Source: DASYPQ01 sp036006425
GTDB lineage: Bacteria > Planctomycetota > UBA1135 > GCA-002686595
Direction of reading: 5' to 3'
Length of the DNA stretch: 64,000 nt
NCBI GenBank assembly: GCA_036006425.1
Contig: DASYPQ010000024.1
Span: 1-64,000 of the forward strand
Part shown: positions 41,802 through 50,678 of the stretch, in pieces
Layout: the number at the start of each line of letters is the position of its first letter
Position numbering within the stretch: position 1 is the first letter of the stretch
Notes under the pieces: model-generated
Database searches by the model: none
What the model was told of the DNA's origin: nothing
What the model saw: the letters and a program-made list of their open reading frames with translations, nothing else
Position numbers and translations under genes: made by a program

Positions 41802-42923
41802 TCAGCGGATCGCGCGCACGGCTTCGAGCGGCGGGGTGAACGGCAGGGAGAAGGCCTCGGCGACGGCCTGGTAGGTGATCTTGCCGCCGATCAGGTTCGC
41901 GGCGCTGCGCAGCGGCGCGCTCTTCTCGACCGCGCCGATCGGACCGAGCTCGGCGAGCTTCACCGTCCACGAGAGCGTCGCGTTCGTCAGCGCGAACGTC
42001 GAGGTCCGCGGCACCGCTCCGGGCATGTTCGCGACGCCGTAGTGGATCACTCCGTCGATCACGTACGTCGGCTCGGCGTGCGTCGTCGCGTGGACGGTCT
42101 CGATGCAGCCGCCCTGGTCGACGGCGACGTCGACGATCACGCTCCCCTTGCGCATCAGCTTCAAGTCCTCGCGGCGCACGAGCTTCGGCGCCGCGGCGCC
42201 GGGGATGAGCACCGCGCCGACGACGAGGTCGGCTGTGACGAGCGCCTCGCGGACCGCGAGCGGCGTCGAGTACACGGTGCGGCAGTTCGCCGGCAGGATC
42301 TGGTCGAGGTAGCGCAACCGATCCAGGTTGATGTCCATGATCGTCACCTCGGCGCCGAGCCCCGCGGCCATGCGCGCCGCTTCCGTGCCGACGACGCCGC
42401 CGCCGAGGATCAGGACCTTCGCGGGAAAGACGCCCGGCACGCCGCCGAGCAGGATCCCGGATCCCCCGGTCGACGCCTCGAGATACTTCGCGCCTTCCTG
42501 CACCGCCATCCGTCCCGCGACTTCGCTCATCGGTGTCAAGAGCGGCAGCGTGCCGTCGACCTCGAGCGTCTCGTACGCGAACGCGTGGCAGCCCGTCTTC
42601 AGGATGCCGTCGGTGAGCTTCCGGTCGGCCGCGAGGTGCAGGTACGTGAAGAGCGTCTGCCCAGCGCGCAGGAGCGGCCACTCCTGCGGCAGCGGCTCCT
42701 TCACCTTGAGGACGAGATCGCATTTCGCGAACACGCTCTTCGCGTCCGGCGCGATCGTCGCTCCCGCCTGCTTGTAGGCTTCGTCCGTGAGCCCGCTGCC
42801 CACCCCCGCGCCGGTCTCGACGGTGATCTCGTGGCCGCCACCGCGCAGGCGATCGACGCCGGCCGGGGTGAGTGCGACCCGGTTCTCGTTGTTCTTGATC
42901 TCGCGCGCGACGCCGATCTTCAA
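41802..42923 (-). CDS. ald: Alanine dehydrogenase
   Basis: 373 residues, NAD-dependent interconversion of alanine and pyruvate plus ammonia. Seen: KIGVAREIKNNENRVALTPAGV, VLKVKEPLPQEW, TYLHLAADRKLTDG, VLILGGGVVGTEAARMAAGLGA in the Rossmann domain, and MPGAVPRTSTFALTNATL near 300, the characteristic signature. The start is TTG 42923: AGGA lies six bases upstream and AAGGAG farther. An upstream in-frame ATG near 43040 would run through the promoter region. TAGACT at 42959-42964 gives a leader of about 35 bases. The length is almost the same as that of well-known Ald enzymes. Confidence 0.95.
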   Translation of the reverse strand: MKIGVAREIKNNENRVALTPAGVDRLRGGGHEITVETGAGVGSGLTDEAYKQAGATIAPDAKSVFAKCDLVLKVKEPLPQEWPLLRAGQTLFTYLHLAADRKLTDGILKTGCHAFAYETLEVDGTLPLLTPMSEVAGRMAVQEGAKYLEASTGGSGILLGGVPGVFPAKVLILGGGVVGTEAARMAAGLGAEVTIMDINLDRLRYLDQILPANCRTVYSTPLAVREALVTADLVVGAVLIPGAAAPKLVRREDLKLMRKGSVIVDVAVDQGGCIETVHATTHAEPTYVIDGVIHYGVANMPGAVPRTSTFALTNATLSWTVKLAELGPIGAVEKSAPLRSAANLIGGKITYQAVAEAFSLPFTPPLEAVRAIR

Positions 42924-42958
42924 TGCAGATCCTCGCTCCTTGGGAAGTGGGGGCGAGG

Positions 42959-42964
42959 AGTCTA
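42959..42964 (-). promoter_or_regulatory. -10 hexamer for the ald-uppP-gmd operon
   Basis: TAGACT on the minus strand, about 35 bases before TTG 42923. The divergent tRNA promoter lies on its other side. Confidence 0.45.
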
Positions 42965-42989
42965 GCGTCCTCCGCGCGCGGGAAAACCC

Positions 42990-43019
42990 TTGGCAGCCGC
43001 CGGGTGGCTCCCCTACCCT
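42990..43019 (+). promoter_or_regulatory. Sigma-70-type promoter of tRNA-Val
   Basis: TTGGCA at 42990-42995 and TACCCT at 43014-43019, 18-base spacer, 28 bases upstream of the mature tRNA. Both hexamers match most of the consensus. Confidence 0.6.
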
Positions 43020-43047
43020 CTCCCGCCCCGATACCGCGGGCATGCAC

Positions 43048-43124
43048 GGGCGATTAGCTCAGTTGGTTAGAGCGCTACGTTGACATCGTAGAGGTCGTAG
43101 GTTCGAGTCCTATATCGCCCACCA
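43048..43124 (+). tRNA. tRNA-Val (anticodon GAC), CCA encoded
   Basis: Cloverleaf read directly: acceptor stem GGGCGAT with ATCGCCC, D arm with AGCTCAGTTGGTTAGAGC, anticodon stem CTACG/CGTAG around loop TTGACAT (anticodon GAC, reads GUC and GUU), and TtC arm GTTCGAGTC. Discriminator A at 43121 and CCA at 43122-43124 are encoded. There is no intron or second tRNA nearby. The 89-base spacer to the HtrA-type gene holds only that gene's ribosome-binding site. Confidence 0.97.
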
Positions 43125-43213
43125 TTCCTCCGCCGCGCCGACGCGCAGCGCGAGACTCGGCCCTCACGCGGCGTGCCGCCACGACGTAGCAGGCGACCCG
43201 GAGGTCCTCGACC

Positions 43214-44551
43214 ATGCTGCCGCTCCTTTTCTTCTCCCTCGTCGCCCAAGGGTCCTCGCTCGTCCGCGTCCCGGACTCCGAGGAGATGCGCAACCGCCGC
43301 ATCACGCCCGTCGTGCGCGTCGCGCAATCGGCGTCGCCGGCGGTCGTCTTCATCCAGACGAACGGCGAGCGCCGGATGCTCGCGCGCGACTGGTGGGGCC
43401 AGGTGTTCTCCCGCACGGCGCCGTTCAGCGTGTCAGGCTCGGGCGTCGTCATCCGCAAGGAAGGCTTCATCATCACGAACTACCACGTCGTGCGCGACGC
43501 GAAGGAGATCCTCGTCAGCTTCGCGGCCGAGTTCGACGACGCGACCTACAAGGCCGCGATGATCTCGTTCGACGAGAACGAGGACCTCGCGCTGATCAAG
43601 ATCACGCGCGACCGCGACTTCTCGACGATCCCGCTCGGACACAGCAACGACCTGATGCCGGGCGAGACGGTCGTCGCGATCGGGAATCCCTACGGCCAGA
43701 CGATCAGCGTCACGCAGGGCATCATCTCCGGACTGCACCGCAACGTGCCGATCCCGCAGGCGCCGGACGGACACGTGGTCGAGTTCCCCGAGATGATCCA
43801 GACGGACGCGACGATCAACCCGGGCAACAGCGGCGGGCCGCTGCTCAACATCAACGGCGATCTCGTCGGCATCAACACGGCGATGAACAGCCAGGCGCAG
43901 AACATCGGGTTCGCGATCCCGGTCGACCGCGTGCGCTCGGTGCTCGAGAACCAGCTGCTCTCCCCCGAGACGGCGCCGGCATGGCTCGGCTTCGACATCG
44001 AGCCGGGCGACCACCTGTGCATCGCGCGCGTCGTCCCCGGCAGTCCGGCCGCCACCGCGGGTCTGAAGCCGGGCGACTGCATCGTCGCCGTCGCGGGCGA
44101 GAAGGTCGTGAACCAGGACGAGTACCGCGCGGCGCGCGTCAACCTGACGCCGCTGCGGCCGGCGGAGCTCCAGGTCGAGAGCAAGGGCAGCAAGCGTCGC
44201 GTGAAGCTCGAGCCCTGGTACCGCGAGGACGGGATCCTGTACGAGCGCTTCGGAGCGCGGTTCGAGACGAAGTCGTTTCCGCGGCGCGGCGTGTGGCTGC
44301 GCATCAAGGAGCTCCGCCCGGGCGGACCCGCGGCCCAGCTCGGGCTCGAGGTCGGCGACCTGATCGACGGGCTCAAGGCGAAGTCGCGGCGCGGCCAGCC
44401 CTGGACCTTCGAGAGCGCCGAGGCCCTGTCGAGCCTGATCGGAACGCTGCCGAAGGGGGCGGAGCTCGTCATCGAGGTCCTCCGCGACGCCGACAAGGAC
44501 GGCTCGTTCACCTCGGACGAGCTCCTGCGCGGCACTCTGACGCTCGAATGA
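43214..44551 (+). CDS. HtrA/DegP-type S1C serine protease with PDZ domains and a C-terminal EF-hand loop
   Basis: 445 residues. A short signal (about 1-13, LLFFSLVAQG) precedes the trypsin-like domain with the catalytic triad His91 (ITNYHVV), Asp124 (ENEDLALI) and Ser206 (NPGNSGGPLL). PDZ 1 is at about 250-305 (VVPGSPAATAGLKPGDCIV) and PDZ 2 at about 345-400 (LRPGGPAAQLGLEVGDLI). At 425-436 is a complete EF-hand calcium loop, DADKDGSFTSDE. This protein class degrades misfolded envelope proteins. A GGAGGT lies eight bases before ATG 43214. Confidence 0.92.
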   Translation: MLPLLFFSLVAQGSSLVRVPDSEEMRNRRITPVVRVAQSASPAVVFIQTNGERRMLARDWWGQVFSRTAPFSVSGSGVVIRKEGFIITNYHVVRDAKEILVSFAAEFDDATYKAAMISFDENEDLALIKITRDRDFSTIPLGHSNDLMPGETVVAIGNPYGQTISVTQGIISGLHRNVPIPQAPDGHVVEFPEMIQTDATINPGNSGGPLLNINGDLVGINTAMNSQAQNIGFAIPVDRVRSVLENQLLSPETAPAWLGFDIEPGDHLCIARVVPGSPAATAGLKPGDCIVAVAGEKVVNQDEYRAARVNLTPLRPAELQVESKGSKRRVKLEPWYREDGILYERFGARFETKSFPRRGVWLRIKELRPGGPAAQLGLEVGDLIDGLKAKSRRGQPWTFESAEALSSLIGTLPKGAELVIEVLRDADKDGSFTSDELLRGTLTLE

Positions 44552-44570
44552 GCGCGGCGGAGCTCCCCGT

Positions 44571-44599
44571 CTGGCACGGGGAGACCGGACCTGTATACT
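44571..44599 (+). promoter_or_regulatory. Promoter of the carbamoyltransferase cassette
   Basis: CTGGCA (44571-44576) and TATACT (44594-44599), 17-base spacer. The -10 matches five of six consensus bases, the best in the window. The leader to ATG 44673 would be about 66 bases. Confidence 0.6.
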
Positions 44600-44672
44600 T
44601 CTCCGCCCTGCGTCGTCGGCCGCGTCGTCGGCGAGGCGCCTCCACGAGCGCTGGACCCCACTTCTTGCGGTG

Positions 44673-44881
44673 ATGAAAGCCTTTCTCGAGCTCAGCGAGC
44701 GCTTCGGCAACATGCTCTCGCGAGCTCTGCTGCTGGTGCTCTATTTCGTCCTCCTCGGGCCGTTCGCGCTCGTCTACCGCCTCGTCGCGGACCCCCTGCA
44801 CCTGCGGGCACGCAAGCGCGGCAACTGGACGGCCTGGAAGACCCACAACGACACGCTGAGCACCGCCCGGAGGCAGGACTG

Positions 44882-44882
<1 letters not shown>
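44673..44882 (+). CDS. Small membrane protein, SxtJ-like
   Basis: 69 residues: a short amphipathic N-terminus, a single hydrophobic segment at about 17-39 (LLLVLYFVLLGPFALVYRL), then a basic cytoplasm-like tail with VADPLHLRARKRGNWTAW. The DPL-basic-W tail resembles the C-terminal end of SxtJ-type proteins that accompany carbamoyltransferases, but at half their length, so I label it SxtJ-like with reserve. The stop codon and the next ATG share one base (TGATG), so it is translationally coupled to the carbamoyltransferase. GTG 44670 just before the ATG is an alternative start. Confidence 0.75.
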
Positions 44883-46672
<1,790 letters not shown>

Positions 46673-46688
46673 CGACCGCGCGCATCCC

Positions 46689-48242
46689 ATGAAGGCGATC
46701 AACGTCCTCCTCGCGCTCCTCGTGAGCCTCGCGGTCGCCGCGGGCGTGCTCGAGATCGGCCTGCGCCTGCTCGGGATGGGTCCGCAGCCGACGATCAACA
46801 AGTTCGACAAGGATCTCGGCTGGGTGAAGACGCCGAACTCCGTCGCGCACCGGAAGACGGGCGAGTACGACGTGACGTTCAAGATCAACTCGCTCGGCCT
46901 GCGCGACGACGAGATGACGAGCCCGGCGAAGCCCGCGGGGACGTTCCGCGTGCTCGCTCTCGGCGACTCGTTCGTGCAGGGCTACACGGTCGACCGCGAG
47001 AACCTGTTCGCCGACATCCTCGAGAAGTGGTGGCAGGCGGAAGGCCGCAAGGTCGACGTGATCAACGCGGGGACCGAGGGCTACTCGACCGACCAGGAGG
47101 TCGTGTGGTTCCAGGAGCGCGGCCGCGAGTACCAGCCCGACCTCGTGCTGCTGTTCCCCTACGAGAACGACCTGTACTGGAACGCGAAGACCCACTACGA
47201 CCGCTACCCGAAGCCGCGTTTCAATCCGTCCGGGGAAGCCGAGATGCGCGTGTTGCAGGATCCGGGGCCGCCGAGCGTCGTCGACCGCTGGGCGCTCGGC
47301 CGGTTCCTGAAGACCGTCTTCAGCCACCACGACCTGTGGTCGCCCGCCGGCGGGCATCCGCTGCCGATGGAATGGGTCGCGTACTTCCGCACCGACCCCG
47401 AGCCGATGCGGGAGGTCAAGGAGCGCACGCACGGCGCTTTGCTCGCGCTCCAGCGCAGCTGCAAGGACGTCGGTGCCGCGCTCTGCGTCGTTCCGATCCC
47501 GAACAAGGCCGCGATCGAGCCCACCGCGAAGAAGACGCTCGAGAGCCAGGTCGGCGTGGACACGGGCTCGTGGTCCCCCGACGTGCCGGTCGAGACCTTC
47601 CTTGCGCTCTGCAAGGACCTCGGCATCCCGGCGATCGATCCGCGCGACGCGCTCCGGGCCGACGTTCCGAAGGTCCGCGACGGTCACCTCTATTACCAGA
47701 AGGACTGGCACCTGAACGCCGAGGGCAACCGCACGCTCGCGCGGTTCGTCCACGACCAGCTCGACACGAGCGGCGCGTTCCCGGCCGCGTTCGCTTCGAC
47801 CCGCAAGGCCGAGCTCCCGATCCCGCCGGACGCGCCGCCGTCGTACGGGCCCGTGAAGCTCTTCGCCTTCCTCTGGGCGCTGCTCTCGATCAGCTGGATC
47901 CTGACCTACCGCAAGGATCCCGCGTGGCAGGCGCCACTCAAGGTCGCGGTCATGCTCGGCCTCGTCTTCACGATCGCGCTCGGCGGCGGCTGGCTCCTCG
48001 GCCAGCTCCCCGCTGCCTGGTCGAGCAAGATCGCCGTGCTCTTCGTCCTCGGCCTCCTCGGCTTCATCGTCTGGAAGCTCGGACGCCGCATCGGGACCAT
48101 CGTCGAGCTCTTCATCTGCTTCGTCGGACGGGGCCACTGGTACCTGATCCCCCTCGTCGTCGTGCTGCTCTCCGTCGGCAGCCTGCTCGTCGTCGCGGCG
48201 AGCTCCCCCCTGATCGCCCCCTTCATCTACACGCTGTTCTAG
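46689..48242 (+). CDS. Membrane SGNH/GDSL hydrolase fused to a C-terminal DUF5989 domain
   Basis: 517 residues. An N-terminal helix (about 5-28) anchors the protein. The SGNH hydrolase domain spans about 60-365: VLALGDSFVQGYTVDREN with nucleophile Ser94, GTEGYSTDQEV, PYENDLYWN and the Asp/His block DWHLNAEGNR near 340. From about 385 come four transmembrane segments. The last (YLIPLVVVLLSVGSLLVV) is followed by APFIYTLF at the very C-terminus, which is the mark of the small DUF5989 family. A similar small protein is encoded separately at 48316. SGNH proteins of this kind remove or transfer acyl groups on extracellular polysaccharide. Confidence 0.88.
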   Translation: MKAINVLLALLVSLAVAAGVLEIGLRLLGMGPQPTINKFDKDLGWVKTPNSVAHRKTGEYDVTFKINSLGLRDDEMTSPAKPAGTFRVLALGDSFVQGYTVDRENLFADILEKWWQAEGRKVDVINAGTEGYSTDQEVVWFQERGREYQPDLVLLFPYENDLYWNAKTHYDRYPKPRFNPSGEAEMRVLQDPGPPSVVDRWALGRFLKTVFSHHDLWSPAGGHPLPMEWVAYFRTDPEPMREVKERTHGALLALQRSCKDVGAALCVVPIPNKAAIEPTAKKTLESQVGVDTGSWSPDVPVETFLALCKDLGIPAIDPRDALRADVPKVRDGHLYYQKDWHLNAEGNRTLARFVHDQLDTSGAFPAAFASTRKAELPIPPDAPPSYGPVKLFAFLWALLSISWILTYRKDPAWQAPLKVAVMLGLVFTIALGGGWLLGQLPAAWSSKIAVLFVLGLLGFIVWKLGRRIGTIVELFICFVGRGHWYLIPLVVVLLSVGSLLVVAASSPLIAPFIYTLF

Positions 48243-48282
48243 CGCGTTTCGCGGCCGTTCCGGCCTTCCCGCGGGAGTGCGC

Positions 48283-48288
48283 TATACT
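48283..48288 (+). promoter_or_regulatory. -10 hexamer for the small DUF5989 gene
   Basis: TATACT, 27 bases before ATG 48316, identical to the -10 of the cassette promoter at 44594. GGAG at 48303-48306 is the ribosome-binding site. No good -35 was found. Confidence 0.5.
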
Positions 48289-48315
48289 TTGCAAGCCCTG
48301 TCCGGAGACCCGAGC

Positions 48316-48444
48316 ATGAAGCGCTTCCTGCGAGAGAACTGGCTCTACGTCGTCGCCCCGATCGTCATCGTCATGGTGCTCCTCGGAGCCCTCGTGATCT
48401 TCGGCGGCAGCGAAGCCTCGCCGTTCATCTACAACATCTTCTAG
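48316..48444 (+). CDS. DUF5989-like micro-protein (42 residues)
   Basis: Translated directly: MKRFLRENWL then a hydrophobic helix (VVAPIVIVMVLLGALVIFG) and ending SPFIYNIF. The layout, a basic or aromatic start, one transmembrane helix and a terminal PFIY-x-x-F, is that of DUF5989/SxtK-like proteins that accompany carbamoyltransferases. It repeats the end of the SGNH/DUF5989 protein just upstream. It has its own -10 (TATACT) and GGAG nine bases before the ATG. It is short and easily missed. Its TAG stop shares CTAG with the convergent deacetylase. Function unknown, possibly complex assembly at the membrane. Confidence 0.78.
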   Translation: MKRFLRENWLYVVAPIVIVMVLLGALVIFGGSEASPFIYNIF

Positions 48445-49517
48445 CTCGAGAGATCGATTCCGATCGCGCGCAGGAGATCGAATCCCCCGCAGGCCTCGGC
48501 GGCGACGAGGAAGAGCTCCGCGTCCTCGTCGATCATGACGCGCCGCAGCTCGTACGCATCGCAGCCCTTGCGGTTCGTCCCCGCGTGCGTCGTCGTGGCA
48601 CTCGCGAACCCGGCCTTCCGCACGGCCTCCTTCGACTTCGCGTCGTAGTCCCAGCGCCGTCCGAACGGGAACGCGAAGCTCGCGCTCGCGACGTCCATCC
48701 GGCGGTCGATCGCTTCGCGCCCCTCGCGCACCTCCCGCTCCGCGCCGGCCGCGTCGAGGCGCGACAGGATCTCGTGGTTCGCGGTGTGCCCCCCGAGCTC
48801 GACGCCGCCGTCGGCGAGCTTCCGCACGTCCGCCCAGGTCATGTAGAGCTCGTCGCACAGCGCGCGCTCGTCCCCGCCGAGCGCCGCGAAGACTTCCTCG
48901 ATCGCGCGGTTCCGCGCCGCGGGAGGCGCGTCGTACTTCAGCACGCGCTTCAGGTGATACGTCGTCGCCGACCCCTCGGCCTGGAGCGCCTCGAGCCTCG
49001 TCACCGTCGGCGCGTCCCCGCAGCGCGCGCCGAAGCTGCGCACGAATTCCTTCTCGCCGACCCGCGCGAGGATCCAGAAGAACTTGTGCGACCAGTTGAC
49101 GCGGCGCGCCTCGAGGGGCTGGCTCTCGAGGTAGACCGTCGCGGGCACGCCGACGCGCGCGAGGAGCGGCAGGAGATCCGTCGCGTTGTCGCGGTACCCG
49201 TCGTCCATCGAGAGCGCGAGCAGGCTCCTGCCCTTCGTCCCTTCGAGCCGCCGCAGGCCTTCGCCGACCGTCGTCACGTCGTACCGGCGCGCGAACCAGG
49301 ACATCATGCGCTCGAGCTTCTCGCCCGCGATCTTCATGTCCTTCGGGAGGCGCGCGTTGGACGGAGCCGTCACGCAGTGTCCGGCGAGGATCGTGAGTCG
49401 ACGCGGCATCAGCGCGTCGACGACGCGCTCGAGCCCCGTGTGGAAGAGCGTGCGCGCCCAGGCGTCGCGCAGGAAGAGCTTGATCCGGTGCTTCACGCTA
49501 CCCGACCGTTTCGTCAT
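48441..49517 (-). CDS. Polysaccharide deacetylase (NodB homology)
   Basis: 358 residues, carbohydrate esterase family 4 type. Seen: ALSMDDGYRDNATDLLPLLARVGVPATVYL, the metal/catalytic Asp pair, then HTANHEILS (His-x3-His) and FAFPFGRRWDYD. These deacetylate N-acetyl groups of surface sugars. No secretion signal is seen, so it may act in the cytoplasm or be exported otherwise. ATG 49517 overlaps the end of the GNAT gene by 20 bases; GTG 49496 just after that stop is an alternative. With the GNAT protein it probably modifies a glycan. Confidence 0.9.
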   Translation of the reverse strand: MTKRSGSVKHRIKLFLRDAWARTLFHTGLERVVDALMPRRLTILAGHCVTAPSNARLPKDMKIAGEKLERMMSWFARRYDVTTVGEGLRRLEGTKGRSLLALSMDDGYRDNATDLLPLLARVGVPATVYLESQPLEARRVNWSHKFFWILARVGEKEFVRSFGARCGDAPTVTRLEALQAEGSATTYHLKRVLKYDAPPAARNRAIEEVFAALGGDERALCDELYMTWADVRKLADGGVELGGHTANHEILSRLDAAGAEREVREGREAIDRRMDVASASFAFPFGRRWDYDAKSKEAVRKAGFASATTTHAGTNRKGCDAYELRRVMIDEDAELFLVAAEACGGFDLLRAIGIDLSS

Positions 49518-50607
49518 CCCGGTCGCCGTCGGTCAAGTACCATCCGCGCGCGTCGAGCGCCGCCTGCGCGAGCGGGTGCGCGGGATCGTTCTGCCAGGCG
49601 ATCACGATCAGGTGGTGGCTCGCCTTCGGCGGCAGGAACCCGGCTTCCTGGAGGCGCTCGCACCACCACGATCCGTCGACAGCGTGCGCCTGCACGACGG
49701 ACGCGCCCTGCAGCTCGAGTCGCTCGAGCGCCGCCGACATCGCCGCCGCGAGCGCGTCGTCGTCGCGCGCGAGCACGTCGACGAGCCACCCGACCGATTC
49801 CTTCGGCCGCGGGAGCTGCACGACCGCGTAGGCCGCGAGCTTGCCCTGCTCGTCGAAGACGCCGAGCGCGCGGTGGAGGCCCGACGGACTGCCGAGGAAG
49901 CGCCAGTCGAGCCAATCCGCGTCCCGACGCACCATGAGCGCGAAGCGCTTCTCGACGGCGCGCGAGAGATCGGCGACCTCGCGCGGGAACTTCTCGATCG
50001 CGCGGACCTGGAAGCGCCCTCCGGCGCGCTCGACGAGCTTCGTGCGCGCCGCGCGGCCCTTGCGGACGCCGAGCGGGACGAGCCACCCCTGGAGCCGTCC
50101 CTGCCGCGAGCGTTCGACGCGCGCGGCCTCGTCGTCCTTCAAGAGGAACGTCCACGGCCGCACGGTGCCGACGCGCTTCCAGCCGAGCTCGAGGAAGATG
50201 TGCGCGGAGCGGCGGTTCGGGAGGCCGAAGACGGCGGGCCAGCCGAGCCGCTTCGTCTCCCCCATGCACGCGCGATCGAGCGCGCTGAAGAGCCCCTTCT
50301 TGCGCCAGTCGGGGTGCGTCATCACGTCGCCGGTCTCGCCGAGCGGCGCGCGCGTCGCTTCGTCGCCTTGCGCGAGCGCCTGGCGCGGCGAGCACGCGTA
50401 GCCGCACGCGCCTTCTCCGCCCGGAGGCAGCGAGAGGAAGCTCACGGAGCTCCCGTGCGGGCTCCGGTCGTACCGCCAGGCGAGCGCCGCGACGTCGATC
50501 TGCTTCTTGAAGCAGGCGTTGTAGAGCCGCACCTGCGCTGCGCGATCGGCCGGGCCGCAGAGGTGCACCTCGACCTCCGTGGGCGGCTTCTTGGCCGGCC
50601 GTGACAT
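49498..50607 (-). CDS. GNAT-family N-acetyltransferase, two-domain (FemAB-like/YokL style)
   Basis: 369 residues. N-terminal GNAT domain at about 12-150: VRLYNACFKKQIDVAALAWRY, GDVMTHPDWRKKGLFSALDRACM (the acetyl-CoA-binding R/K-K-G-L motif) and FGLPNRRSAHIFLELGWKRVG. The second half (about 180-369) looks like a degenerate second GNAT, with GSPSGLHRALGVFDEQGKLAAYAVVQLPRP. Similar two-domain proteins sit beside polysaccharide deacetylases in capsule and exopolysaccharide regions. Acceptor unknown. It is the first gene of the deacetylase pair. The start ATG 50607 is the first methionine of the frame. Confidence 0.85.
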   Translation of the reverse strand: MSRPAKKPPTEVEVHLCGPADRAAQVRLYNACFKKQIDVAALAWRYDRSPHGSSVSFLSLPPGGEGACGYACSPRQALAQGDEATRAPLGETGDVMTHPDWRKKGLFSALDRACMGETKRLGWPAVFGLPNRRSAHIFLELGWKRVGTVRPWTFLLKDDEAARVERSRQGRLQGWLVPLGVRKGRAARTKLVERAGGRFQVRAIEKFPREVADLSRAVEKRFALMVRRDADWLDWRFLGSPSGLHRALGVFDEQGKLAAYAVVQLPRPKESVGWLVDVLARDDDALAAAMSAALERLELQGASVVQAHAVDGSWWCERLQEAGFLPPKASHHLIVIAWQNDPAHPLAQAALDARGWYLTDGDRDDETVG

Positions 50608-50678
50608 GGCGCAGGATGATCGGACGAGCGGCGGTCCACCGCAAGGCGGAGACCCGGCCGCTCGTGTCCCTGGTGGCA

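Noticed and set aside
43067..43327. Minus-strand open frame over the tRNA gene and the start of the protease gene
   Set aside because: The tRNA cloverleaf and the serine protease with ribosome-binding site explain the region.
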